This document shows positions 48,123 to 56,503 of a stretch of DNA of 64,000 bases, in pieces. The DNA comes from Sinorhizobium sp. 8-89 (GTDB taxonomy: Bacteria > Pseudomonadota > Alphaproteobacteria > Rhizobiales > Rhizobiaceae). Numbering within the stretch: the stretch's first letter is position 1; every line of letters begins with the position of its first letter. A program made the position numbers and the translations under genes. The DNA lies in the NCBI RefSeq assembly GCF_030124325.1, contig NZ_JASKLR010000005.1, positions 301,846 to 365,845 on the forward strand, given 5' to 3'. The notes below the pieces were generated by a model. The model did not search any database, was not told the origin of the DNA, and saw only the letters and a list, made by a program, of their open reading frames with translations.

Positions 48123-50126
48123 TTGACCGCGCATCTTCTTCTCGGCATCGACACCGGCGGAACCTATACCGACGCCGTTCTCTTCAGCGAAGCGGCGGGT
48201 GTCGTCGCGAAGGCCAAGGCGCTGACGACGCGGCACGACCTTGCGGTCGGCATCGCCGGCGCGGTGGAAGCGGTCCTGGAAAGGGCGAAGGTTCCGGCGA
48301 CGGCGATCAGCCTCGTCTCGCTTTCGACCACGCTTGCTACAAACGCGCTGGTCGAGGGGCAGGGTGGCAGAGCGGGTCTGGTGATGATCGGCTTCGGGCC
48401 GGAGGATCTCAAGCGCGACGGCCTGCTCGAAGCTTTGGGCTCGGATCCCGTCCTTTTCCTGCCCGGCGGTCATAACGTCCATGGTGGCGAGACGCCGCTC
48501 GATATGAGCGCGCTCGACGAGGCGCTGCCGACGCTGGCGAGCCAGGTATCGTCCTTCGCCATTGCCGGCTATTTCGCCGTGCGCAACCCAGCGCACGAAA
48601 AGCGCGTGCGCGAACGGATCCGCGAGATTTCGCACCTGCCGGTAACTTGCAGCCATGAGCTTTCGTCGAAGCTCGGCGGCCCGCGCCGCGCGCTGACGAC
48701 GCTTCTCAACGCCCGGCTCGTTTCGATGATCGACCGGCTGATCGGCTCCTGCGAGGATTTCCTCAAGCGCCGCGGCATTCATGTGCCGATGATGGTGGTG
48801 CGCGGCGATGGCGCGTTGATCTCCGCAGCCGAAGCGCGGCTGAGGCCGATCGAGACGATTCTCTCCGGGCCGGCCGCAAGCCTAGTCGGCGCGCGGCATC
48901 TGACCGGTCTCGAAAACGCGGTCGTCTCGGATATTGGCGGCACGACGACGGACGTCGCCGTACTGGAAAAGGGCCGTCCGAGGCTTGACGCGGAAGGCGC
49001 CGTCGTCGGCGGCTTTCGCACCATGGTCGAGGCGGTCGCCATGCGCACCTACGGGCTCGGCGGCGATTCGGAAGTACGCATCAACGATCGAGGTCTCAAG
49101 GCAAGGATCGATCTCGGTCCGCGCCGGTTTCTGCCGCTGAGCCTCGCGGCGGCATTGCACGGCGATGCCGTGCTGTCGGTTCTCGACAGGCAGTTGCGCG
49201 CGACGCATGCGGGACGGCACGATGGCCGCCTCGCCGTGCGGACCGGTCTGCCCGATCATCTTGCAAGTGGCCTTCAACCCCAGGAGCAGGCGCTTTACGA
49301 TCGCATCGGCATGATACCGTTGGCGCTCGCCGACCTGCTTGTCAGCACGCCGCAGAAGGCGACGCTCGACCGCCTCGTCGCGCGCGGACTGGTGCACATC
49401 TGCGGCGTCACGCCTTCCGATGCGATGCATGTGCTTGGCAGACAGGCGCAATGGAATGCGGCGGCGGCACGCCTAGGCCTCGAGCTCGCAGCGCGGATGA
49501 AGGATGGTTCCGGCCAGCCGATCGCCGCATCCGCCGAAAAGCTGGCTGAGATGATCGTCGACCGGTTGACGCGCCAATCCTCGGAAGCGATCCTGCAGGC
49601 CTGCCTCGGTGAGGACGGCGCAGGCTCCATTGATCCGGCGGCATCGGTGGCCGTCGATCGCGCGCTGAAGCGCGAACCCGGTATCGTCCGCTTTTCGATC
49701 GGCCTCGACCGGCCTCTCGTCGGTCTGGGAGCGTCGGCGCCCGTCTACTATCCGGCTATCGCAGACATGCTGGGCACCGATGCCGCGATCCCGGCCGAGG
49801 CCGGCGTGGCGAATGCGGTGGGCGCGGTCGTGGGGCAGGTGCGGGCCTCGGTCACCGTGTTCGTGACGACGCCCGAGGAGGGCATCTTCATCGTCAACGG
49901 CGCCGGCGCAAGCGAACGCTTCATCGATCAGGAACAGGCTTTCGGTGTCGCCCGGCGCCGCGCACAAACCATGGCGCTCGAAACCGCGCGCGCGAACGGC
50001 GCCGAAGAGCCGGCGGCGACGATGTGGGAGGAGATCGACGCGCCGGAGATCGAGGGCGGACGCAAGCTGATCGAGGCCCGGTTCACCGCTTCGGCGAGCG
50101 GCAGGCCGCGTATCGCGCATCACTAG
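48123..50126 (+). CDS. Hydantoinase/oxoprolinase family protein
   Basis: A 667-residue protein of the HyuA type, which hydrolyses cyclic amides such as hydantoin or 5-oxoproline using ATP. The N-terminal ATP-binding segment is LLLGIDTGGTYTDAVLF; the middle has ETILSGPAASLVGARHL and SDIGGTTTDVAVLEKG, both typical of the actin-like fold of the family. HyuB, the usual partner, is not next to it, so it may be a stand-alone form. The best start is TTG 48123, since there is no ATG or GTG ahead of the conserved N-terminus. Substrate unknown. Confidence 0.88.
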   Translation: MTAHLLLGIDTGGTYTDAVLFSEAAGVVAKAKALTTRHDLAVGIAGAVEAVLERAKVPATAISLVSLSTTLATNALVEGQGGRAGLVMIGFGPEDLKRDGLLEALGSDPVLFLPGGHNVHGGETPLDMSALDEALPTLASQVSSFAIAGYFAVRNPAHEKRVRERIREISHLPVTCSHELSSKLGGPRRALTTLLNARLVSMIDRLIGSCEDFLKRRGIHVPMMVVRGDGALISAAEARLRPIETILSGPAASLVGARHLTGLENAVVSDIGGTTTDVAVLEKGRPRLDAEGAVVGGFRTMVEAVAMRTYGLGGDSEVRINDRGLKARIDLGPRRFLPLSLAAALHGDAVLSVLDRQLRATHAGRHDGRLAVRTGLPDHLASGLQPQEQALYDRIGMIPLALADLLVSTPQKATLDRLVARGLVHICGVTPSDAMHVLGRQAQWNAAAARLGLELAARMKDGSGQPIAASAEKLAEMIVDRLTRQSSEAILQACLGEDGAGSIDPAASVAVDRALKREPGIVRFSIGLDRPLVGLGASAPVYYPAIADMLGTDAAIPAEAGVANAVGAVVGQVRASVTVFVTTPEEGIFIVNGAGASERFIDQEQAFGVARRRAQTMALETARANGAEEPAATMWEEIDAPEIEGGRKLIEARFTASASGRPRIAHH

Positions 50127-50133
50127 ATCACGA

Positions 50134-50180
50134 TGATTTTGGGTCGAATCGAATCAACATCACAAACGTGATCGATTCTA
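50134..50180. repeat. Dispersed intergenic repeat with AACGTGATCGATTCTA, copy 2
   Basis: It shares the exact 16-mer (50165-50180) and the preceding TGATTTTGG with 35398-35444. GATCACG (50126-50132) is also the inverse of CGTGATC in the repeat, so it could fold as a long weak hairpin. Confidence 0.55.
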
Positions 50181-50429
50181 CAAGCCGACAGGCGGATGCG
50201 CGGAAAACCACGCGCACTTTCCCCATCTGATTTTTTCCAGTTTGGAAACAATTCTTCGCATCCTTGCGGAATTGACAGTGAAAGAATTGATGAGAAACTG
50301 CCATTGCCACGAGCGGGATGAGGAAGGGTAGGAATGCTTTTCCAGATGCATCCCGCTCTTGTTGTTCAAGCGATTCCAGGAAAAGCGCGTAACGGTTTCC
50401 GTCCGGAATTGCCTCAATTCAAGAAGCCG

Positions 50430-50456
50430 GATCACTGTTTCGACGAAACGGTGATC
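50430..50456. repeat. 13-bp hairpin in the glcB leader region
   Basis: GATCACTGTTTCG (50430-50442) pairs with CGAAACGGTGATC (50444-50456), one position being a G-U pair. Its role is unknown; it could be the 3' end of a small RNA or part of a mosaic element. Confidence 0.5.
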
Positions 50457-50513
50457 TAGATAATCGAAGCGATGGGCTTGGATTGGTTCAATCCTGGCGT
50501 ATCGTGATCTACT

Positions 50514-50610
50514 GCATGATTCCTTAGACCGGAATTCTAAGGACAAAATCATGCGGAATTCAAAATTCTACAGCGAGCTTTGCGCGTCTGGTTACACGCG
50601 CGGCGCTGTA
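50514..50610. repeat. RIME-type repeat, complete copy
   Basis: Palindrome A (50514-50554, GCATGATTCCTTAGACCGG ... AAAATCATGC) and palindrome B in reverse orientation (50568-50610, CTACAGCGAGCTTTGCG ... GGCGCTGTA). It ends 28 bases before glcB and so lies in its untranslated leader. Confidence 0.85.
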
Positions 50611-50638
50611 AGGTCGAGATATTCGCAGGAGTTGCCGC

Positions 50639-52810
50639 ATGGGCCGCATTGAGAAGTATGGTTTGAAAATCGATGCCGGTCTTCATGATTTCCTGATTGA
50701 CGAGGCAATGCCGGGGACCGGCATCGACACGGAACGGTTCTTTTCCGCCCTGTCGGAACTCGTTCACGACCTTGCCCCGAAGAACCGCGCGCTTCTCGCC
50801 AAGCGCGACGATATGCAGGAGCAGCTCGACGCCTGGTATCGCGAAAACGGCGCCCCCGTTGATCTCGACGCTTACGAGACCTTTCTCCGGCAAATTGGCT
50901 ACCTCCTGCCGGAAGGAGCGGATTTTTCGGTCTCGACCGCGAATGTGGATCCCGAGATCGCGACGATCGCCGGACCGCAGCTCGTCGTTCCCGTGATGAA
51001 TGCGCGCTATGCGCTGAATGCCGCCAACGCCCGCTGGGGTTCGCTCTACGATGCACTTTATGGCACGGATGCAATCCCTGATGCCGACGGCGCGGAGCGC
51101 GGCAAGGGGTACAATCCGAAGCGCGGCGCCAAGGTCATCGCCTGGGCCCGGGACCTTCTGGATGCGAGCGCCCCACTTGCCAAGGGCCGCTGGAGCGACG
51201 TGACGACATTGAAGGTTGAAGGCGCCGCGTTTGCGATCACTCTCGCGGACGGCATGAAGACGACGCTCGCCGACCCGGCTTGCTTCGCCGGCTATTCCGG
51301 TCCCGCCGAAGCGCCGTCCGAGGTCGTCCTCTTCCGAAATAACCTTCATACCGTCGTCGTCCTCGATGCGACGACGCCAATCGGCAAGGACGATCCGGCC
51401 CATATTTCCGACATCATCCTCGAATCGGCGATCACCACGATCATGGATTGCGAGGATTCCGTCGCCGCGGTCGATGCCGAAGACAAGGTCGTCGTCTATC
51501 GCAACTGGCTGGGCCTGATGAAGGGCAACCTCGAGGAGGAGGTTACCAAGGGCGGCAGGACCTTCACTCGCAAGCTCAATGCCGATCGTCGCTTCACCAG
51601 CCCGAACGGCGCGACGCTGACGCTGCCGGGACGCTCGCTGATGCTGGTCCGCAATGTCGGCCACCTGATGACCAACCCGGCGATCCTCGACCGCGACGAG
51701 GGCGAGGTGCCGGAGGGCATCATGGACGCTATGGTCACGGCCCTGATAGCGCTCCACGACATCGGACCCAACGGCCGCCGGGCGAACTCGCGTGCGGGTT
51801 CGATGTATGTCGTCAAGCCGAAGATGCACGGGCCGGAAGAGGTCGCCTTTGCCTGCGAAATCTTCGCGCGCGTCGAGGCGGCCCTCGGAATGCCGGTAAA
51901 CACCATGAAAATGGGCATCATGGATGAGGAGCGGCGCACCACGGTCAACCTCAAGGAATGCATCCGCGCCGCCCGCGAGCGCGTCGTCTTCATCAACACC
52001 GGCTTCCTCGACCGGACGGGCGACGAGATCCACACCTCGATGGAAGCCGGGCCGATGATCCGCAAGGGCGACATGAAGCAGGCGGCCTGGATCGCGGCTT
52101 ATGAGAACTGGAACGTCGATATCGGTCTTGAATGCGGGCTTTCCGGCCATGCGCAGATCGGCAAGGGCATGTGGGCGATGCCGGACCTGATGGCGGCGAT
52201 GCTCGAACAGAAGATCGCCCATCCGAAAGCGGGCGCGAACACCGCCTGGGTTCCGTCACCGACGGCGGCGACGCTGCATGCGACCCACTATCACCGCGTC
52301 AACGTCAGCGAGGTTCAATCAGACCTCAAGAGCCGGCCGCGGGCAAAGCTCGCGGATATCCTTTCGGTGCCGGTGGCGACGCGGCCGAACTGGACGGAGG
52401 CCGAAATCCAGCGCGAGCTCGACAACAACGCCCAAGGGATTCTCGGCTATGTCGTGCGCTGGGTCGATCATGGTGTCGGTTGCTCCAAGGTCCCCGACAT
52501 CAACAATATCGGCCTGATGGAAGATCGCGCGACGCTGCGCATCTCCGCGCAGCACATGGCCAACTGGCTGCACCACGGCATCGTGAGCGAGATGCAGATC
52601 GTCGATACGATGAAGCGGATGGCGGCCGTCGTCGACGAGCAGAACGCAGGAGATCCGAACTATACGCCGATGGCCGGCCGGTTCGACGAATCGGTCGCCT
52701 TCCAGGCCGCGCTGGACCTGGTGCTCAAGGGGCGCGAGCAGCCGAATGGTTATACCGAACCGGTGCTGCACCGCCGTCGATTGGAGTTGAAGGCGAAAGA
52801 AGCTGTGTGA
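50639..52810 (+). CDS. glcB: Malate synthase G
   Basis: GlcB (723 residues) condenses glyoxylate and acetyl-CoA to malate in the glyoxylate shunt and glycolate use. The TIM-barrel core has [32 protein letters not shown] with the catalytic acidic residues, [25 protein letters not shown]-like [16 protein letters not shown] and the [21 protein letters not shown] segment. Length is normal for isoform G. CAGGAG lies 7 bases before the ATG. Isocitrate lyase is not in the window. Confidence 0.97.
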   Translation: MGRIEKYGLKIDAGLHDFLIDEAMPGTGIDTERFFSALSELVHDLAPKNRALLAKRDDMQEQLDAWYRENGAPVDLDAYETFLRQIGYLLPEGADFSVSTANVDPEIATIAGPQLVVPVMNARYALNAANARWGSLYDALYGTDAIPDADGAERGKGYNPKRGAKVIAWARDLLDASAPLAKGRWSDVTTLKVEGAAFAITLADGMKTTLADPACFAGYSGPAEAPSEVVLFRNNLHTVVVLDATTPIGKDDPAHISDIILESAITTIMDCEDSVAAVDAEDKVVVYRNWLGLMKGNLEEEVTKGGRTFTRKLNADRRFTSPNGATLTLPGRSLMLVRNVGHLMTNPAILDRDEGEVPEGIMDAMVTALIALHDIGPNGRRANSRAGSMYVVKPKMHGPEEVAFACEIFARVEAALGMPVNTMKMGIMDEERRTTVNLKECIRAARERVVFINTGFLDRTGDEIHTSMEAGPMIRKGDMKQAAWIAAYENWNVDIGLECGLSGHAQIGKGMWAMPDLMAAMLEQKIAHPKAGANTAWVPSPTAATLHATHYHRVNVSEVQSDLKSRPRAKLADILSVPVATRPNWTEAEIQRELDNNAQGILGYVVRWVDHGVGCSKVPDINNIGLMEDRATLRISAQHMANWLHHGIVSEMQIVDTMKRMAAVVDEQNAGDPNYTPMAGRFDESVAFQAALDLVLKGREQPNGYTEPVLHRRRLELKAKEAV

Positions 52811-52910
52811 AGCGGATTTCTGCCGGCATTTGCCTCATCCCGCCTGCCGGCACCTTCTCCCCGCGCGGAGAGAGGGAGCTGTGAGGGCAGCCGAATACCA
52901 CTACGCCTAT

Positions 52911-52926
52911 CGTTTCCCGTGAAACG
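52911..52926. other. parS-like sequence between glcB and the transpeptidase
   Basis: CGTTTCCCGTGAAACG matches the parS consensus at 13 of 16 positions; the mismatches are the two ends and one central base. It lies between converging genes, just before the shared terminator. Confidence 0.35.
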
Positions 52927-52929
52927 AAA

Positions 52930-52953
52930 GGCCGCCGACATCGGTCGGCGGCC
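52930..52953. terminator. Terminator between converging glcB and L,D-transpeptidase genes
   Basis: GGCCGCCGA (52930-52938) pairs with TCGGCGGCC (52945-52953). On the minus strand it is followed by CTTTCGTTTC, on the plus strand by CTCTCATTAT. It most likely serves the transpeptidase gene, 26 bases away. Confidence 0.75.
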
Positions 52954-52978
52954 CTCTCATTATCAAATCGCGGCAGCG

Positions 52979-53653
52979 TTACTGCTGAACGACTACCTTC
53001 GCGCCCTTGCCTGGCCGGACGCGCGAATAGAGGTCGATAATGTCCTGGTTCATCAGCCGGATGCAGCCCGAAGATGCCGCGGTGCCGATAGAGGCCCATT
53101 CCGGCGTGCCGTGCAGGCGGAAGAGCGTATCCCTGCCCTCGTCATTGAAGAGGTAGAGGGCGCGTGCGCCGAGCGGATTGCTGATGCCCGGACCCATGCC
53201 GTCTTCGACATATTTGGCGACTTCCGGCTTGCGCTCGGCCATCTCCTTCGGCGGATGCCAGGTCGGCCATTCCTGTTTCCAGGCAACATAGGCCTCGCCC
53301 TCCCAGGCGAAGCCGGCCTTGCCGACGCCGATGCCGTAGCGCACGGCCTTGCCGCCCGGCAGAACGTAATAGAGGAAGCGATTCGGCGTGTTGACGACGA
53401 TCGTGCCCGGGCGTTCCTTCGTCGCGTAGTCGACGATCTGGCGATGGAAACGAGAGTCGACACGGTTGATCGGAATGGCAGGCACCGCGTAGCCGTGGTC
53501 CTCGACGGCGCCGTAATTGCCGGAGAAGATTTGATTCGTCGCAATTTTTTGCCCTTCGGGAGCCGGGCCGGTTGTGGACGTCGTTTGCGAGCAGCCGGCA
53601 AGGACAACTGTGGCGGCCAGGCTGCACAAAAGGAGAGCGTTGCGGAAGCGCAT
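52979..53653 (-). CDS. L,D-transpeptidase (YkuD), lipoprotein
   Basis: A 224-residue enzyme that makes 3-3 crosslinks or anchors proteins in peptidoglycan. The N-terminus is a lipoprotein signal (ATVVLAGCSQ, with Cys21 as lipid site), so it sits at a membrane facing the periplasm. The catalytic domain has RLHGTPEWASIGTAASSGCI followed by RLMNQD, the HXX...SXGCIRL signature with nucleophile Cys. FLYYVLPGGKAVRYGIGVG is the N-terminal substrate strand. It is transcribed divergently from mmcB. Confidence 0.94.
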   Translation of the reverse strand: MRFRNALLLCSLAATVVLAGCSQTTSTTGPAPEGQKIATNQIFSGNYGAVEDHGYAVPAIPINRVDSRFHRQIVDYATKERPGTIVVNTPNRFLYYVLPGGKAVRYGIGVGKAGFAWEGEAYVAWKQEWPTWHPPKEMAERKPEVAKYVEDGMGPGISNPLGARALYLFNDEGRDTLFRLHGTPEWASIGTAASSGCIRLMNQDIIDLYSRVRPGKGAKVVVQQ

Positions 53654-53850
53654 GGGGGTCTCGTAAAAGGAAGTAAGGAAATACGGGAGGGAGGGTGCCC
53701 GGCCGTCAGCAACAACAGCTTATTTTCTATTGCACCGTGCCGCGCAAGGGACCGCACTGCCGCAATTTGGCCGAAAAGTGTAAATTCCGTGACGATTGCT
53801 TTTTTGCAACAAAACGGCGGAGTGGGCGGCGTCGGAATGGGAATCAACCG

Positions 53851-54378
53851 GTGACAATTCTATCGATCCATGGCGACAATCCGCTGGCGGACGGACGCCA
53901 GTCCGAACGGGCGATGAAAGTACGCCGCGGCGTCCAGCGGCTGCTTGCCGAATTGCGCCACGCGGTCCTGCCCGAACTGACGCTCGCAAGCGGCAGGCGC
54001 GCCGATCTCATTACGCTTTCGGCGAAGGGCGAGATCTGGATTATCGAAATCAAGACGTCGATCGAGGATTTTCGCGTGGACCGCAAGTGGCCGGAGTACC
54101 GGCTGCATTGCGACCGGCTGTTTTTCGCCACGCATGGCGACGTACCGCTGGACATCTTCCCGGAGGAATGCGGGCTCCTGCTTTCCGATGGTTACGGAGC
54201 GCATATACTGCGCGAGGCGCCGGAACATCGCCTGGCGGCGGCAACGCGCAAGTCCGTCATACAGGCATTCGCGCGAACCGCGGCCCAGCGACTGATGCTC
54301 GCCGAATGGGCGGCGGAGCGAAACGGGGAACTCGGTGATTCCATTCGCGATATCGTTGCCGGCACGCGCGACGACTAG
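53851..54378 (+). CDS. mmcB: MmcB family DNA repair protein
   Basis: A 175-residue protein of the MmcB family (PF06319), with a nuclease-like fold: LASGRRADLITLSAKGEIWIIEIKT carries the Asp and the ExK pattern of the PD-(D/E)XK type, then DFRVDRKWPEYRLHCDRLFF. In Caulobacter mmcB is SOS-controlled and involved in mitomycin resistance. I found no LexA box (GTTC-N7-GTTC) in the 197 bases upstream. GTG 53851 is preferred because GAATGGGAATC precedes it and the frame from 53695 is unlike the family. It converges on actR with a 32-base gap. Confidence 0.87.
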   Translation: MTILSIHGDNPLADGRQSERAMKVRRGVQRLLAELRHAVLPELTLASGRRADLITLSAKGEIWIIEIKTSIEDFRVDRKWPEYRLHCDRLFFATHGDVPLDIFPEECGLLLSDGYGAHILREAPEHRLAAATRKSVIQAFARTAAQRLMLAEWAAERNGELGDSIRDIVAGTRDD

Positions 54379-54410
54379 GCACCCGCTTACGCCATCATTC
54401 CGATAGCTGA

Positions 54411-54995
54411 TTATTTTGGGGCGCGTTTCGCCAGGATCCGCTGCAGCGTTCTGCGATGCATGTTCAGCCGGCGGGCCGTTTCCGAGACGTTGCGTTCGCA
54501 CATCTCGTAGACGCGCTGGATGTGTTCCCAGCGCACCCGGTCTGCCGACATCGGATTTTCCGGCGGTTCCACCCTTTCGCCCTGGCGCTGGACGAGCGCG
54601 GCAAAAATATCGTCGGCATCAGCCGGCTTTGCGAGATAGTCGACCGCTCCGAGCTTGACCGCATTCACGGCCGTGGCGATGTTGCCGTAACCGGTGAGCA
54701 TGATCATTCGGGTGTCGTCCCGGCGTCCACGGATGGCTTCGATCACGTCGAGGCCGCTGCCATCGCCGAGCCGGAGATCGATGACGGCATGCTTCGGCGG
54801 GTTGCCCTTGGCCTTGGCGATGCCCTCGGCGACCGACTCGGCAATATCGACCGTGAAGCCCCGCGCTTCCATCGCCCGCGCAAGTCGGCGCAGGAACGGG
54901 CCGTCGTCATCAACGATCAGCAGCGTCCTGTCCGGGCCGATCAGCTCGGCATCCGGAGACTGTGCACTCGACGCGGTTGTCGATTTTTCCGTCAT
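54411..54995 (-). CDS. actR: Response regulator ActR (RegA/PrrA family)
   Basis: A 194-residue regulator. The receiver domain has D29/D30/D31 and phospho-acceptor D73 (AVIDLRLGDGSGLD), and the C-terminal Fis-type helix-turn-helix is MCERNVSETARRLNMHRR followed by TLQRIL. The RegA family controls redox-, acid- and carbon-dependent genes; in S. meliloti ActR is needed for acid tolerance. It lies 98 bases downstream of actS on the same strand. Confidence 0.95.
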   Translation of the reverse strand: MTEKSTTASSAQSPDAELIGPDRTLLIVDDDGPFLRRLARAMEARGFTVDIAESVAEGIAKAKGNPPKHAVIDLRLGDGSGLDVIEAIRGRRDDTRMIMLTGYGNIATAVNAVKLGAVDYLAKPADADDIFAALVQRQGERVEPPENPMSADRVRWEHIQRVYEMCERNVSETARRLNMHRRTLQRILAKRAPK

Positions 54996-55093
54996 TTCTT
55001 CCGATCCCTAAGCGAAAACATGGCCCCAACAATACCGTTCTCGCTGAAATTATGTGGGTTTTCTCATGACAGTCTTCAATAAACTGCCAAAGG

Positions 55094-56392
55094 TCATTTC
55101 GCCAGTTTCGTATCCATCAGCGTGCGCGGCCATTCGACGCTCACGCGCGCACCGGAGCTGCCGTTCTCGAAGCGCAGCCGGGCCCCTGAGCGCTCCAGCA
55201 AGGTCTTGGCAATGAAGAGGCCGAGGCCGAGACCGCCGGCGCTGTCGTCCTTCTGACGCTTGGTGACGTAAGGCTCGCCGATGCGCATGAGGATATCCGG
55301 CGAGAAACCATCGCCATCATCCTCGATCGTCACTTTCACGCGCTCGGCCGTATGCTCCGCCGTGACGGTCACTTTCTTGCGCGCATAATCGACCGCGTTT
55401 TCCAAGAGATTGCCGAGCCCGTAGAGAATGCCCGCGTTGCGGATGCCGACCGGTTCGGAAGCGCGATCGCCTTTTTCCCTGAGCTCGATCTCTATCCCGA
55501 ATTCGCGGTGCGGTGCCATCACTTCCTCGATCAGCGACGAAAGCGGCAGGAGTCGCATATGCTCCTCGCTCTCGGACGAAAGCGTCGTCAGCCGCTTCAG
55601 GATATCGCGGCAGCGTTCGCTCTGGCTGCGCAGCAAGTGGACATCCTCGCCGAAGCGAGGGTCGTCGCCGAGTTCCCGCTCCATCTCCTTGGCGACGACG
55701 CTGATGGTCGCGAGCGGGGTTCCGAGCTCGTGCGCGGCGGCGGCGGCGAGACCGTCAAGCTGCGACAGGTGCTTTTCACGCTGGAGTACAAGCTCGGTCG
55801 CAGTCAGCGCCTCTGAAAGTTCGCTCGCCTCCAGCGAGACCCGGTAGGTGTAGAAGGCGGCGAAGGCCGTCATGGAAACGATCGCGAACCAGATGCCAGC
55901 CGTCAGCACCCGCGGGATCAGCAGAACGGTTCCCGGATACCAGGGCAGCGGGAAGGGTGAGAAGGCGAGCGCGGTAACACCGATGACGGCAAGGCCTGCC
56001 AGCACGATGCTGTGCGGCTTCGGCTGGGAGGCCGAGGAAATAATGACCGGCACGCACAGCAGCGGTGCAAAGGGATTGGCGAGGCCCCCGGTGATGAAGA
56101 GCAGCGCGGTCAGCTGCGCAAGATCGAGGCCGAGCAGCGCAAAGGCAGCAGGCGGCGTCAGCCGGTGCGTCGGCGGAAAGCGGATCGTGAGGAAGGTATT
56201 CAGCAGCGCCAGGCTCGCGATCAGCACCGAACAGGGAACGAGCGGCAACGGAAACTGCAGCCACAGCGCAGTGATGACGACGGCGATGGACTGACCACCC
56301 ACGGCCAGCCAACGCAGGCGAACGAGCGTCTGCAGCCTGAGACTGCGATTGCTGTTCATGTCGTTGTGGTCGAGTGCCATTGCTGCTGCCAT
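55094..56392 (-). CDS. actS: Redox-sensing histidine kinase ActS (RegB/PrrB family)
   Basis: A 432-residue membrane kinase with about six transmembrane segments in residues 20-185. The quinone-binding heptapeptide GGLANPF lies at 102-108. The H-box is AAAAAHELGTPLATIS with H221, and the redox-active cysteine of the family is C261 in SERCRDILKRL. The ATP domain has NLLENAVDYARKK, EDDGDGF and GGLGLGLFIAKTLLERSG. All RegB hallmarks are present. It signals through ActR, encoded next. Confidence 0.95.
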   Translation of the reverse strand: MAAAMALDHNDMNSNRSLRLQTLVRLRWLAVGGQSIAVVITALWLQFPLPLVPCSVLIASLALLNTFLTIRFPPTHRLTPPAAFALLGLDLAQLTALLFITGGLANPFAPLLCVPVIISSASQPKPHSIVLAGLAVIGVTALAFSPFPLPWYPGTVLLIPRVLTAGIWFAIVSMTAFAAFYTYRVSLEASELSEALTATELVLQREKHLSQLDGLAAAAAHELGTPLATISVVAKEMERELGDDPRFGEDVHLLRSQSERCRDILKRLTTLSSESEEHMRLLPLSSLIEEVMAPHREFGIEIELREKGDRASEPVGIRNAGILYGLGNLLENAVDYARKKVTVTAEHTAERVKVTIEDDGDGFSPDILMRIGEPYVTKRQKDDSAGGLGLGLFIAKTLLERSGARLRFENGSSGARVSVEWPRTLMDTKLAK

Positions 56393-56503
56393 GCTGTTGC
56401 TTTCCGCTTCAACGCTGCGCCGCCGGATGCGGCATCGCTGCGCAGACTTCGTATTCGATATAATCCCTCAAACGTGTTCCGATCGCGAAACTATACCGCA
56501 CTT

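Larger units (their letters stand above)
50127..50638. other. Intergenic region before glcB, rich in repeats
   Basis: The 512 bases carry copy 2 of the AACGTGATCGATTCTA repeat, a 13-bp hairpin at 50430-50456 and a complete RIME-type repeat (50514-50610). Between 50181 and 50429 I see no gene; GCTTTTCC (50334-50341) and GGAAAAGC (50380-50387) are a weak inverted pair. Confidence 0.65.

Noticed and set aside
50178..50552. 124-codon open frame on the minus strand before glcB
   Set aside because: It overlaps the repeats and hairpins of the intergenic region and has no ribosome site or family resemblance.
53654..53850. LexA box for SOS control of mmcB
   Set aside because: The GTTC-N7-GTTC consensus of alphaproteobacteria was searched for by eye and not found on either strand.
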